This document shows, one piece after another, positions 12,301-25,826 of a stretch of 64,000 nucleotides of DNA. Every line of letters starts with the position of its first letter. Position 1 is the first letter of the stretch. The DNA is from Liolophura sinensis (taxonomy: Eukaryota > Mollusca > Polyplacophora > Chitonida > Chitonidae). Below the pieces are notes generated by a model. The model saw only the letters and a list, made by a program, of their open reading frames with translations, made no database searches and was not told where the DNA came from. Both the position numbers and the translations under genes were made by a program. The stretch is from positions 25,307,704 to 25,371,703 of the forward strand of contig NC_088304.1 in the NCBI RefSeq assembly GCF_032854445.1, in the 5' to 3' direction.

Positions 12301-12587
12301 AAAGGCAGAGCCAATTTTATTTATATTGAAATTCCCCTTGTAATTATGTTTCAAAATTTATTTGATATTTAAAAAATGTAATTTAAAAAACACTATATCG
12401 TCATGTGAATTGTGTATCTTTCTTGTAATTATTAAAGGTAGTAGTCATAATTACTCCATGGAATATTTCATTAACTTTAATAAGTATTGATATTTTAAAG
12501 TTGAAAAGATATGATGACCATCATTTTTAACTGGGTGGTAGACAAGAATACCAGTCCATGTTGTCTGATTGACTTTAGTTTAGATCT

Positions 12588-12800
12588 CAGCCGGTGGCGT
12601 AGAGGTTAGCGTGTTCTCACAACACAATGACTCACAAACCTCTTATCAATTTTGCGATCGGTGTGAATTTAAGTCCAGCGCATGCTTGTTTCCTCTCTGA
12701 TCATACTAAGCGAGGTCTTCCATCAACCTACGGATGATCATGAGTTTCTGCTCGGGTTTTCTCCCACCATAATGCTAGCCACCGGTGTATAAACATTAGT
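12588..12800 (+). mobile_element. tRNA-SINE with head, diverged
   Basis: The tRNA-like head begins 'gccggtggcgtagaggttag' (A box). A B-box-like 'gtgaatttaagtccagc' follows, then the family body 'cctacggatgatcatgagtt', 'ctcccaccataatgctagcc'. The usual 3' tail is missing or decayed. Confidence 0.75.
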
Positions 12801-13586
12801 CTGTATCTAAAAGCAAACCTAACCGTAATATCTGTTTGTGTTCTTATGGGACAACCAACAGCCATGATGGAAACATGTCATTTTACTCTTAAATCATGTG
12901 TAAGATATGTGCACTATTCTATGGCATTTGTTTGTATATCCTTGAACTTTCAATGATTGAAAGAAATATAAAATACCGATACTTTTATGAATGTGCCAGA
13001 TTGACAATAAAGCATTTATCTTGTGATCTTATACCTCACATTCTGTTTTGTCACATATGTCTATATTTTTTGACAGGGTATTAAATATTTCTTTACTTTG
13101 CTGTTAAACATCACTTTTAAATATTATTTCATATCATGAGAGTATGTATATGCTAACCTACCTGCAGCAGACCCATCTCAGTGTGGACATGTTTATAGTG
13201 CTGTCTGTCTGGTGTGCCATGTCTGAGTCAAAGGGTATGAGATGTACCTATGGTGAACAACTCCAAACCACATGGTACATTGTCGGATCAATTCCAGCCT
13301 TGGACAGAGTTTTGAACTCCCCCACTCTCTGCTGCTAGTAGGGCCTTAGTTACAATAACTGGTTGATGAGACTTGTGTGGCTGTTGGAGCAGTCAATCAA
13401 TCAACCATTTATCAATGAAATCAATCAAAAGTTACATATTACAAGGCATAACCATCTGCCCTGTTGGATAGTTAATCCAGCTGTCACCCTATGTTAAGCA
13501 CACAGGCAAGTACATGTACCAAGACTGCTACCACGGCATGACTGAACTTTAAATTATCAGATCGCCTAAAAGATCGATGCATTTGG

Positions 13587-16500
13587 CATATTGATTCTCC
13601 GCCTGCATATTGAACTGTTCCTAATATGATGACTCACAATGTTGTCTAGGTTACTGACATATTGATTCTCCGCCTGCATATTGAACTGGTCCTAATATGA
13701 TGACTCACAATGTTGTCTAGGTTACTGACATATTGATTCTCCGCCTGCATATTGAACTGGTCCTAATATGATGACTCGCAATGTTGTCTAGGTTACTGAC
13801 ATATTGATTCTCCGCCTGCATATTGAACTGGTCCTAATATGATGACTCACAATGTTGTCTAGGTTACTGACATATTGATTCTCCGCCTGCATATTGAACT
13901 GGTCCTAATATGATGACTCACAATGTTGTCTAGGTTACTGACATATTGATTCTCCGCCTGCATATTGAACTGTTCCTAATATGATGACTCACAGTGTTGT
14001 CTAGGTTACTGACATATTGATTCTCCACCTGCATATTGAACTGGTCCTAATATGATGGCTCACAATGTTGTCTAGGTTACTGACATATTGATTCTCCGCC
14101 TGCATATTGAACTGTTCCCAATATGATGACTCACAATGTTGTCTAGGTTACTGACATATTGATTCTCAGTCTGCATATTGAACTGGTCCTAATATGATGA
14201 CTCACCATGTTGTCTAGGTTACTGACATTGATTCTCCGCCTGCATATTGAACTGTTCCTAATATGATGACTCACAATGTTGTCTAGGTTACTGACATATT
14301 GATTCTCCGTCTGCATATTGAACTGGTCCTAATATGATGACTCACAATGTTGTCTAGGTTACTGACATATTGATTCTCCGCCTGCATATTGAACTGGTCC
14401 TAATATGATGACTCGCAATGTTGTCTAGGTTACTGACATATTGATTCTCCGCCTGCATATTGAACTGGTCCTAATATGATGACTCGCAATGTTGTCTAGG
14501 TTACTGACATATTGATTCTCAGTCTGCATATTGAACTGTTCCTAATATGATGACTCGCAATGTTGTCTAGGTTACTGACATATTGATTCTCCCTCTGCAT
14601 ATTGAACTGGTCCTAATATGATGACTCGCAATGTTGTCTAGGTTACTGACATATTGATTCTCCGCCTGTATATTGAACTGGTCCTAATATGATGACTCAC
14701 AATGTTGTCTAGGTTACTGACATATTGATTCTCCGCCTGCATATTGAACTGGTCCTAATATGATGACTCGCAATGTTGTCTAGGTTACTGACATATTGAT
14801 TCTCCCTCTGCATATTGAACTGGTCCTAATATGATGACTCGCAATGTTGTCTAGGTTACTGACATATTGATTCTCAGTCTGCATATTGAACTGGTCCTAA
14901 TATGATGACTCACAATGTTGTCTAGGTTACTGACATATTGATTCTCAGTCTGCATATTGAACTGGTCCTAATATGATGACTCACAATGTTGTCTAGGTTA
15001 CTGACATATTGATTCTCAGTCTGCATATTGAACTGGTCCTAATATGATGACTCACCATGTTGTCTAGGTTACTGACATATTGATTCTCCGCCTGCATATT
15101 GAACTGGTCCTAATATGATGACTCACAATGTTGTCTAGGTTACTGACATATTGATTCTCCGTCTGCATATTGAACTGGTCCTAATATGATGACTCACAAT
15201 GTTGTCTAGGTTACTGACATTGATTCTCCACCTGCATATTGAACTGGTCCTAATATGATGACTCACCATGTTGTCTAGGTTACTGACATATTGATTCTCC
15301 GCCTGCATATTGAACTGGTCCTAATATGATGACTCGCAATGTTGTCTAGGTTACTGACATATTGATTCTCCGCCTGCATATTGAACTGGTCCTAATATGA
15401 TGACTCGCAATGTTGTCTAGGTTACTGACATATTGATTCTCAGTCTGCATATTGAACTGGTCCTAATATGATGACTCACAATGTTGTCTAGGTTACTGAC
15501 ATATTGATTCTCAGTCTGCATATTGAACTGGTCCTAATATGATGACTCACCATGTTGTCTAGGTTACTGACATTGATTCTCCACCTGCATATTGAACTGG
15601 TCCTAATATGATGACTCACAATGTTGTCTAGGTTACTGACATATTGATTCTCCGCCTGCATATTGAACTGTTCCTAATATGATGACTCACAATGTTGTCT
15701 AGGTTACTGACATATTGATTCTCAGTCTGCATATTGAACTGATCCTAATATGATGACTCACCATGTTGTCTAGGTTACTGACATATTGATTCTCCGCCTG
15801 CATATTGAACTGGTCCTAATATGATGACTCACAATGTTGTCTAGGTTACTGACATATTGATTCTCCGCCTGCATATTGAACTGGTCCTAATATGATGACT
15901 CACAATGTTGTCTAGGTTACTGACATATTGATTCTCCACCTGCATATTGAACTGGTCCTAATATGATGACTCGCAATGTTGTCTAGGTTACTGACATATT
16001 GATTCTCCGCCTGCATATTGAACTGGTCCTAATATGATGACTCGCAATGTTGTCTAGGCTACTGACATATTGATTCTCCGCCTGCATATTGAACTGGTCC
16101 TAATATGATGACTCACCATGTTGTCTAGGTTACTGACATATTGATTCTCCGCCTGCATATTGAACTGGTCCTAATATGATGACTCACAATGTTGTCTAGG
16201 TTACTGACATATTGATTCTCTGCCTGCATATTGAACTGGTCCTAATATGATGACTCACCATGTTGTCTAGGTTACTGACATATTGATTCTCCGCCTGCAT
16301 ATTGAACTGGTCCTACTATGATGACTCGCAATGTTGTCTAGGTTACTGACATATTGATTCTCCGCCTGCATATTGAACTGGTCCTAATATGATGACTCGC
16401 AATGTTGTCTAGGTTACTGACATATTGATTCTCCGCCTGCATATTGAACTGGTCCTAATATGATGACTCACAATGTTGTCTAGGTTACTGACATATTGAT

Positions 16501-19046
16501 TCTCCGCCTGCATATTGAACTGGTCCTAATATGATGACTCGCAATGTTGTCTAGGTTACTGACATATTGATTCTCCGCCTGCATATTGAACTGGTTCTAA
16601 TATGATGACTCGCAATGTTGTCTAGGTTACTGACATATTGATTCTCCGCCTGCATATTGAACTGGTCCTAATATGATGACTCACAATGTTGTCTAGGTTA
16701 CTGACATATTGATTCTCCGTCTGCATATTGAACTGGTCCTAATATGATGACTCACAATGTTGTCTAGGTTACTGACATATTGATTCTCCGCCTGCATATT
16801 GAACTGGTCCTAATATGATGACTCACCATGTTGTCTAGATTACTGACATATTGATTCTCCGCCTGCATATTGAACTGGTCCTAATATGATGACTCGCAAT
16901 GTTGTCTAGGTTACTGACATATTGATTCTCCGCCTGCATATTGAACTGTTCCTAATATGATGACTCACCATGTTGTCTAGGTTACTGACATATTGATTCT
17001 CCGCCTGCATATTGAACTGGTCCTAATATGATGACTCACCATGTTGTCTAGGTTACTGACATATTGATTCTCCGCCTGCATATTGAACTGTTCGTAATAT
17101 GATGACTCGCAATGTTGTCTAGGTTACTGACATATTGATTCTCAGTCTGCATATTGAACTGGTCCTAATATGATGACTCCCAATGTTGTCTAGGTTACTG
17201 ACATATTGATTCTCAGTCTGCATATTGAACTGGTCCTAATATGATGACTCACAATGTTGTCTAGGTTACTGACATATTGATTCTCCGCCTGTATATTGAA
17301 CTGGTCCTAATATGATGACTCACAATGTTGTCTAGGTTACTGACATATTGATTCTCCGCCTGCATATTGAACTGTTCCTAATATGATGACTCACAATGTT
17401 GTCTAGGTTACTGACATATTGATTCTCCGCCTGCATATTGAACTGGTCCTAATATGATGACTCACAATGTTGTCTAGGTTACTGACGTATTGATTCTCCG
17501 CCTGCATATTGAACTGGTCCTAATATGATGACTCACCATGTTGTCTAGGTTAATGACATATTGATTCTCCGCCTGCATATTGAACTGGTCCTAATATGAT
17601 GACTCACAATGTTGTGTAGGTTACTGACATATTGATTCTCCGCCTGCATATTGAACTGTTCCTAATATGATGACTCACAATGTTGTCTAGGTTACTGACA
17701 TATTGATTCTCCGCCTGCATATTGAACTGATCCTAATATGATGACTCACAATGTTGTCTAGGTTACTGGCATATTGATTCTCAGTCTGCATATTGAACTG
17801 TTCCTAATATGATGACTCATCATGTTGTCTAGGTTGCTGACATATTGATTCTCCGCCTGCATATTGAACTGTTCCTAATATGATGACTCACCATGTTGTC
17901 TAAGTTACTGACATATTGATTCTCCGCCTGCATATTGAACTGGTCCTAATATGATGACTCACAATGTTGTCTAGGTTACTGACATATTGATTCTCCGCCT
18001 GCATATTGAACTGGTCCTAATATGATGACTCACAATGTTGTCTAGGTTACTGACATATTGATTCTCAGTCTGCATATTGAACTGGTCCTAATATGATGAC
18101 TCACAATGTTGTCTAGGTTACTGACATATTGATTCTAGGTCTGCATATTGAACTGGTCCTAATATGATGACTCACAATGTTGTCTAGGTTACTGGCATAT
18201 TGATTCTCCGCCTGCATATTGAACTGGTCCTAATATGATGACTCGCAATGTTGTCTAGGTTACTGACGTATTGATTCTCCGCCTGCATATTGAACTGGTC
18301 CTAATATGATGACTCACAATGTTGTCTAGGTTACTGACATATTGATTCTCCGCCTGCATATTGAACTGGTCCTAATATGATGACTCACAATGTTGTCTAG
18401 GTTGCTGACATATTGATTCTCCGCCTGCATATTGAACTGGTCCTAATATGATGACTCGCAATGTTGTCTAGGTTACTGACATATTGATTCTAGGTCTGCA
18501 TATTGAACTGGTCCTAATATGATGACTCACAATGTTGTCTAGGTTACTGACATATTGATTCTCCGCCTGCATATTGAACTGATCCTAATATGATGACTCA
18601 TCATGTTGTCTAGGTTACTGACATATTGATTCTCCACCTGCATATTGAACTGGTCCTAATATGATGACTCACAATGTTCTCTAGGTTACTGACATATTGA
18701 TTCTCCGCCTGCATATTGAACTGTTCCTAATATGATGACTCACAATGTTGTCTAGGTTACTGACATATTGATTCTCCGCCTGCATATTGAACTGTTCCTA
18801 ATATGATGACTCACTATGTTGTCTAGGTTACTGACATATTGATTCTCCGCCTGCATATTGAACTGGTCCTAATATGATGACTCACAATGTTGTCTAGGTT
18901 ACTGACATATTGATTCTCCGCCTGCATATTGAACTGGTCCTAATATGATGACTCACAATGTTGTCTAGGTTACTGACATATTGATTCTCCGTCTGCATAT
19001 TGAACTGTTCCTAATATGATGACTCACAATGTTGTCTAGGTTACTG
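13587..19046. repeat. 71-bp satellite array, about 77 copies
   Basis: Unit: 'acatattgattctccgcctg' + 'catattgaactggtcctaat' + 'atgatgactcacaatgttgt' + 'ctaggttactg'. Array length 5,460 bp divided by 71 gives ~77 monomers. Monomers are very similar, with recurring variants: CTCCGCC, CTCAGTC, CTCCGTC, CTCCACC or CTCCCTC in the first half; TGACTCA or TGACTCG, and CACAATG or CACCATG, in the second. Three monomers share a 2-bp deletion (gacattgattc, near 14225, 15217 and 15570). Each monomer has CATATTGA twice, 19 bp apart. No open frame spans it. Confidence 0.97.
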
Positions 19047-19089
19047 GCCATTACCAACTATGTGTATGTATATGCAGATTTATTGCCCA

Positions 19090-19690
19090 TTTGATTGGAT
19101 GATCAATTTCTTTACTGAAGGTTTCACTGTTTGATGGATTTGTTCAGTGACGTTCTGTCATTGGATGATTTTACTGGCCAATTTATTTATCGGTAGATTT
19201 AGCCTAATGATCAGTGCTAAATTGATTCATTCGCTGATTGTTTGATTAAGCTTATTATATTATTGTCTGAATGATTCAATAGTGAATTCAATCATCAGTG
19301 CACTGACTTATTTATTGGCTGATTGGTCCGTTTGCTGATTGATTCAGTGGCTAGTTAATTCTCTGACTGATTTATTGATGCATTAAGTGATTGATTTGTT
19401 GGCTGATTCATTGATTGGATTGTTCATTGGTTGATTGATTCATTTATTGATTGAGTGATTCATTGTCAGATTTATTCTTTGGTAGATTTACTCATTGGCT
19501 GATTGATTATTTGATTGATTTTATTCTTTGGCACCTGTCATGTCTGTACCAGTACGGTACAGTTAAATTCTTAAATTGGCTGATTTTAAAATCTGACAGA
19601 TACATGGACTCATTGATTGGCCTGCTGATTCTTTGGCTGATTGATTCGTTGATTCGTTTATTGATTCATTTGGAGATGAACTCATTTTCT
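19090..19690. repeat. Degenerate GATT-rich repeat
   Basis: About 600 bp of drifted short repeats around 'ttgattgattcattggctga', adjoining the 71-bp satellite. The plus-strand open frame at 19451-19729 is a by-product of this composition. Confidence 0.75.
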
Positions 19691-19923
19691 GATTGTCATG
19701 GCGTTAAAAACAAGAAATATTATAAATAAAATCAGTCACCAAGAACAGGGGCAAGGGTTTTAATTGCAGAGTGACCTCCCTTTAGGCACTCTCCTGTGTC
19801 CTATTGACAACGGCTGTGGCAGTCAACAGGAAAATTGTAAGATCAAAATAGTTAAGTCTTTTGTTATAATTTGAGTGTTTTATCCCCGTAATGATGGTAG
19901 CTTTTGGAGCTATACAGGCTTTG

Positions 19924-20460
19924 TTAGAGACCCTTCTTATCGCAACGAACGACAAGGTGTTTGGACACATTGAACGACAAGTCTAGATGCGCGATGCTGT
20001 TGTTGTATTTCTGCCACTGATAGTTCCGATCGGTATCGCTTTCGCTTACGGTATAAACACTCTTACGAATGCCTTGGCGAATGTGTTGGGAATATGGCAA
20101 CGAGTCAAGAAGACCAAGCTGTAACATACGCAGAATTTCACGCAGTCCCATGTACTATGTTAAAATTCTGACATCTCATATCCTCATTGTGAAAATCTGG
20201 TCCTTCAGTGAATTGACCTTGCTATGGCATATAACAGCAACCAGAACTTTCAAATTCCCATATTTTTGGCATAGCATTACATAGCCGTGCGAATGTGGCT
20301 CAACTGATCTAACGATGCACTGACGTGCCGAGCAGACAACCTGACTTGTGGTATCATGCAAGATGTCCAACATGTTCTGTGAGTATCGGTTGCAGAACGT
20401 TAGTTTTTTGACGAAGTTATTATGTCTTAACCTGCGTAAAACTGGTTTCTGCGAAGACAC
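19924..20460 (-). other. Two consecutive minus-strand open frames, unrecognised
   Basis: Minus-strand frames of 94 codons (20460-20176) and 75 codons (20151-19924) lie end to end in a segment visibly richer in CpG than its surroundings. The translations are not low complexity (e.g. LREILRMLQLGLLDSLPYSQ in the second), but I do not recognise them and see no splice signals joining them. They could be a decayed transposon ORF, exons of an unknown gene, or chance. A competing plus frame (20069-20284) argues for caution. Confidence 0.2.
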
Positions 20461-20653
20461 AACATGTAAAGGGTTGCTTCAAGACAAACATGCAAGGTCC
20501 CTACTCCAATATGGATGACAAAATCAAACGATTTGGGCGCGCAAGTTGCCTCCATGTGTCCATGCCTTTAATGTGTTGGTTGCCATTTTTGGCTGTTGTA
20601 CTCCCTGTCATGTGATGCGGGCATTCCAGCTGGAAACATCATAAGCTGTCAGC

Positions 20654-20692
20654 TATAAATAGCTTGTGCGTCACACAGATGTATATTCAGTT
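20654..20692 (+). promoter_or_regulatory. Candidate TATA core promoter upstream of ZNF gene A
   Basis: TATAAATAG at 20654-20662, with an initiator-like TTCAGTTC centred on A20689 about 35 bp downstream. It lies 1.1 kb upstream of the first recognised coding exon of the plus-strand zinc-finger gene. The spacing is slightly long for a TATA/Inr pair and there is no transcript evidence. Confidence 0.25.
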
Positions 20693-21627
20693 CACTGCGA
20701 CCGCTAAGGTTACAAATAAATTACTTAGAACCTCCCTCATTGCTTTTGATTTGTTGACAATTCATAGTAAAGAAACTCTTTGGACATGTCTCCTTGCTGT
20801 GGAAAAATGACAGCCACAATTAACGCAGTTCCCGCTTGACATCTGGCTCTTTTGACTTTTCTCTGGTACTTTGTGTGACCCTTGGCCAAAGGTCAGGGAA
20901 GTCCAGTAAACAAAACCACATAATGCAAAGACCAGTGTTTCACAATGTCAGGTGACATGAAATTGATTATTGCGTGAAAGTTAGTTGATACATGGCGGTA
21001 GTATACCGAACCGAAGACGTTTGTCAGAACACCAAAGATTTACTCTACCGGACCCATTGATCGGAACATAAAGCTGAAGCTACATTTGAATGCAGACATG
21101 ATTTATCTGTTCATCGATGCATACATCTACAAGGTCAGGGTTTAATACTTAAAATTTAAGGTCACTGTTAAAGTAGAACAGTGAGCGTATCTGGGATCAT
21201 TGCAGAAGTGTGTGAAGCTGACCTAGCAGCTGGGTATGGTAATACATTGTTAAATCTGCTGTCAACTTCACTTGTGGAGCTAAGCATTACTATGAGGCGG
21301 CAGTAATACAGTGTTCAATCAAAGCTTGCAGCGATCATGTGCGCATCTGCTTCGTTATTCATGTTTTCTGCAGAGTGCCTTGCGGAATGAACCTACAGCG
21401 TTTTTGAATTCAACGATTAAACGTTGAGGCAGGTAAATAACAGAAATTCTTGAAAATAGGCTCCAATGCCTAATTTAATTGAACAACGTGAAATAGTTCT
21501 AGACGATAAAATGTTGAAAGCGACTTTAACCCCATGCAAACAAAAGAGTGACCAGTGATGTATATTTCATTTTAGGTATATATTGTATATCAAACTGGCT
21601 CAAAAGTAGCTCTCAAATAGTTATTAT

Positions 21628-21768
21628 TAACCTGAGGATGATCGTGGGTTTCCCTCCTGGCTCTGCCATATCTGCTTGGTTTTCTTTCCCCCTGATGCTA
21701 CCTGCAGTCATATAAAGGAAATATTATTGAGTACGACGTTAAACACCAATCAAATAAATAAATCAAAT
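21628..21768 (+). mobile_element. tRNA-SINE, 5'-truncated
   Basis: Body 'gaggatgatcgtgggtttcc', 'ctggctctgcc', then 'gaaatattattgagtacgac', 'gttaaacaccaatcaaataa' and an ATAAAT tail. It lacks the tRNA head and sits just upstream of exon 21816. Confidence 0.8.
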
Positions 21769-21815
21769 GGTTGTTTATTTTCCTCAAAATAAATAGTGTG
21801 CTTTTTTCTTTTCAG

Positions 21816-23821
21816 CAATGTACATCAGATGAAGCCTGTATCTCTGAGTTGAAAATGGAGTTGGTGAGAGAACCTGTGCAATACCAAAATACTCCTGCCA
21901 ATAAACATGCTGTAAGTATGCTTCTTTTCCACAGGAGCTTCTCACTCACTGTGAGCCAATTCAGCATTTCAGGAGTCTAGCAAATCCTAGCAAAATTTAT
22001 GCAAGTCCTTGGGGTTCTCAGATACTAACAGGGCTAAGTAAAGTATTTTATGGAAGCTGCTAATGGCACTGTTGAGCCTACAGGAACGACTGTGAGAGAT
22101 GTATATTCAGTATTTTAGCTGCGTTAGTTTGCAAGAACTTCGATTCTGCCTCATCCAAACCTGAGTGAACTTGTGAGACACCTGAAAGGCTGATTCGGCT
22201 CACTGTCACACCCATTTGATTGATTTTTGGATGTAAAGATGCATTTGGTATGTAATAAGGCCCACTGTAAAATCGTTTTAAATTCTGCAGTCAACTTTGT
22301 CCAGGCTCCCTTGGCTGGGATGTATATCGGTTTGTCATTGGCCAAGAAGCTCACATGTCCTGCTCCCTCTTGTTTGGCTTGACCATTGGGTGAAGAGGTT
22401 TGTCAAGAAACTGGAATTATCACGATATGGTTAAAATAACAGTAATCCAGACATTTAAACTTTTGAATCAAGTGAGTCGAAGCAATGTCTTTCAGGTTTT
22501 AAATTCGAACTTTTGCCAAGTTTCAGTAAGGTAGACCTTGAGCTATGGTTAGTCTTGACTTCTGCCTTGGCACCTTGAAGAAAACACAAATTAAAATAAA
22601 TGAACCAATGTCTGTTGCAACAAGATAATACTTAGTAGTTAGTAACAGAAATGTCATAATTATGCACGAGTTTAGAGTAGTGTCCTGAAAATTTGTAAAT
22701 CAGACATCATCTGTTGTGTTGTCTCAGGATTCCCATTTGTCACTTTAAAATATGAATAAATAAATGCATATATAAGTTTCAAGGTACATGTATTAAACTG
22801 GTTAATTAATATCCATCAGAACTCTACAAGCTTCGAGCGTCATTTTTTTTTTGACCTTCAGGGAACTTTGGCTGGACAAGGAAATCCAACCTTCGGGATT
22901 GTCAAGTCCAGTTTATCGCCAAACAAAGAGTCACATTTTGTTATAACAGTATTACCTCCGCGGAGTAAAGGTAGCAATGATCCAGCTTCAGCAACAACGG
23001 CATCATCGAAAGTGAAAGTGAAACCGACAAAGGGGAATGGGGAATACCCGTGTTCTTTTTGTGGCAAGGTGTTTGAACGAGCGGCTTACCTGACATTGCA
23101 TATCAGAATGCACACGGGGGAGAAACCTTATGCCTGCAAAGTTTGCGAGAGTAAATTCTCACATCAGAGCGGTTTGAATCGTCATATGAGAGTTCATACG
23201 GGAGCAAGACCTTACAAGTGCAAGTATTGCGACATGAGTTTCACACAGTCCACGCACAGGAACACCCACGTCAGAGCTCATGAAGGCATGCGAAGGCAAA
23301 CCAAGCAAGGCAAGTCCATCGCTGACATAGATTATGAGGACAGACCGCTCAAATGTCCAGATTGTCCGAAGGCTTTTTTCAACCAGGCTGCTTTACGGTC
23401 TCACGAGATCATGCATTCCGGCGAAAAACCGTTTGTCTGCAGCTACTGTGGAACGTGCTTCGGTCGGAAGTCTGCCAAAGACCGACATGAAAGAGTTCAT
23501 GCAGGGAAAAAACCATACCATTGTGCTTACTGTGATAAGACCTTTGTCTGCACCACTGGGAAAAAACGCCACGAACGTACACACACAGGAGAGAAACCGT
23601 TCAAATGTAGTGTTTGTGAACAAAGCTTCGGGACTTCCTCGACAAGGGCTTCGCATGTCAAAAACATTCACGAAAATCCACTTCCGAACCGGGTTCACTC
23701 GAACATTTTGCCATTGAACAAGGACTTTAAGTGCCCAGACTGTAACAGGTCTTTCGCTTTGGAACTGTCCTTGAAAATGCATAGAGACTTGGTTCATAAG
23801 AATGGCGATCAAACAGAGTAG
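21816..23821 (+). CDS. C2H2 zinc-finger protein, eight fingers (ZNF gene A)
   Basis: Two coding exons recognised: 21816-21911 (acceptor ttttcag, donor gct|gtaagt, phase 0) and 22862-23821 (acceptor accttcag, stop TAG). The second exon has eight C2H2 fingers: YPCSFC, YACKVC, YKCKYC, LKCPDC, FVCSYC, YHCAYC, FKCSVC and the detached FKCPDCNRSFALELSLKMH finger after a ~17-residue linker. TGEKP-type linkers join several. Likely a nuclear sequence-specific DNA-binding regulator; its target is unknown. The start is uncertain: exon 21816 is open from its first base and an upstream coding exon may exist. Otherwise ATG 21855 (aaaATGg) gives 338 aa, preceded by two tiny upstream ORFs at 21818 and 21827. 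No KRAB, BTB or SCAN domain is visible. Convergent with ZNF gene B. Confidence 0.9.
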
Positions 23822-25202
23822 TCCGTGGACATTTAATCTTTAACCCGTTACACAAGTTACAATTCTGCAGAACTTCTCTTTTATTCTTTTGATCTGATTC
23901 TCTAAAGTACTAAGGGCTGCTTTCCCAAAGCTGTTGTACATGTAGGCTAAGTTGATTATAACTACTGTGGCGACACATGTTCAAAGAATATGTTCCCGTG
24001 GCAGTCAACTTAGGCTTTGTGCAATAGGTGCCAGAGCTTCGGGCTTCTTAAACACAGGCATTTAAAAGACAGAACTGATAAATGCATTACATTTAAATGT
24101 GTTACATATAATATTGCTTTGTTTACAAAAAAATTATTCCCGCATGAAGCACTTGTAATTTATGGTGGGGGCTCCTGCTGACCAAGTGGGCTGAAATGTC
24201 TAATACCTGGCTTGACCATAAGTCAAAAGTGGTCAGGTAACTGATGTATGACAATGGTTTACTCTGGTCACTCCAGTGTCCACTTAGCACTCATTGACCT
24301 GATTACTTTCATATGCATGTAAGTGGGAAGCTCTTGAGTACAGTGTTTGAAACGGATTAAAGAAATAAATGTTTTCTAGCCTTCAAGCATCTGCCTTATG
24401 ATAATGATGATAATACCCCTTGTTGCCTTGTTTTAGAAAAAACAATACCCTGATCCCGGTAGATAAAACGTGAACATTATTCATGTAGTTTACTTTTGAA
24501 TTTGGTACTAATATCTCTTGGCACAAGAAATGCAGGCTCCATGCCAGCCCTCTTAATTGGGAAAATTTGCCACACCGTTTAAAATGCTGATCTAAATTCA
24601 CTGGGGATGGCTGTTACAACGGCACTCTCCATGGCAGCAATTTTACTTCTAAAATCTACTAATTCTGATTGAAGTTTAATAAGTTGTTGCCTCGTAAATG
24701 AAGTTTTAGTGGGTTACTCTCGCCATATACGGTTTTGTAGTACGGTTTTATTTTGTTTCGTATCCTGTATCTTTGTCTATATACTTAATGTCAACACAAC
24801 AGCACAATTTCATTCAGTTGGTGTCGGCTGACCTAAAAACAATGCGTCAGTAATTACCACAGTTTTTGCAGAATACCGTGGCTAATTATTATGCGGGGCT
24901 GCAATCTGGATCATGGACTGTGAATATGTGGATTGCCTGTTGTTTGTGAGATGTTGGTGACGATAAGTGATCAATGCTGTCTCGCATTTGTGATGATAGA
25001 CTTGACTTATCCAGGGCTATCATTGGGTGTCAAATACATGATTGTCCCTTGAACCTCAAAACAAACTTTTTCAGTCCCTGTTATGTGCAATAACGACATG
25101 TCATACACCTTTCCCTCATTACATTGCTGTTGTCAGTGGACAAATCTGCCTACTGTGCTATAAGTGAGGTGCTTTATATCATCAATATGATGTTCTTTAA
25201 CC

Positions 25203-25440
25203 ACTTATTTACTTATTTGATTGGTGTTTGACGCCATTCTCAAGGATATTTCACTGATACAACGGCAGCCAGCACTGTGCTGGGAGGAAACCGGGCAGAG
25301 CCCAGGGGAAACCCACGATCATCCGCATGTTGCTGACAGACCTTCCCACCTATGACCGTAAAGGAGGCCAGCATGGGCTGGGTTTGAACTCACAGCGACC
25401 GCATTGGTGGGAGACTGCTGGGTCAATGCGCCATGCTGTC
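25203..25440 (-). mobile_element. tRNA-SINE, near full length
   Basis: On the minus strand. The plus strand shows the 3' tail first (ttatttacttatttgattgg), then 'gtttgacgccattctcaagg', 'gggaggaaaccgggcagagc', 'gaactcacagcgaccgcatt' and a head ending near 'gcgccatgctgtcatg'. Confidence 0.88.
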
Positions 25441-25826
25441 ATGGAACCTCCTCAGTTAACCACTGATAGTCTTTGACATAATAACTCAAGAATGGACAAT
25501 GTGATGCTGGATGTTCATTGGATTAAAGCCAGATTAGAATAGTTTCAGGACTTCCACTGGATAATTACATGATAACGAAGCATCTGAATTGAAAGAAGAT
25601 ACAAAATCTGGTGGTTTTCTTCACCCAAACTATTCTCAACAAAAATATACATGCTCAAAGCAAACAGAGTGGTTGGAAATAACAGTTCACAGCACAGAGT
25701 ACCAAGTGTGTTCACTATTAACATCCTGAAGTGTTTGAACTGTGTTTACCCACCACTGTTTTCATGGTTCCATAGCTCCTGGTTTACTGCTCTAAGATGT
25801 GAAAATCTGGTGGAAATAGAAGCCAA

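Larger units (their letters stand above)
9651..13586. other. Intergenic region downstream of SEC14-like gene 1
   Basis: No coding region recognised. It contains the 92-bp repeat, an AATAAATAAA stretch near 10420 that could serve as a poly(A) signal for gene 1, a minus-strand tRNA-like SINE remnant near 10725-10760 (gagctggatttgaacccc), a fragment near 11515-11545 resembling one arm of the foldback element at 32700, an (AT)n tract and a SINE at 12588-12800. Confidence 0.6.

Noticed and set aside
13587-19046. CRISPR-like regular repeats
   Set aside because: Units are contiguous 71-bp monomers without unique spacers, in a eukaryotic genome; it is a satellite.
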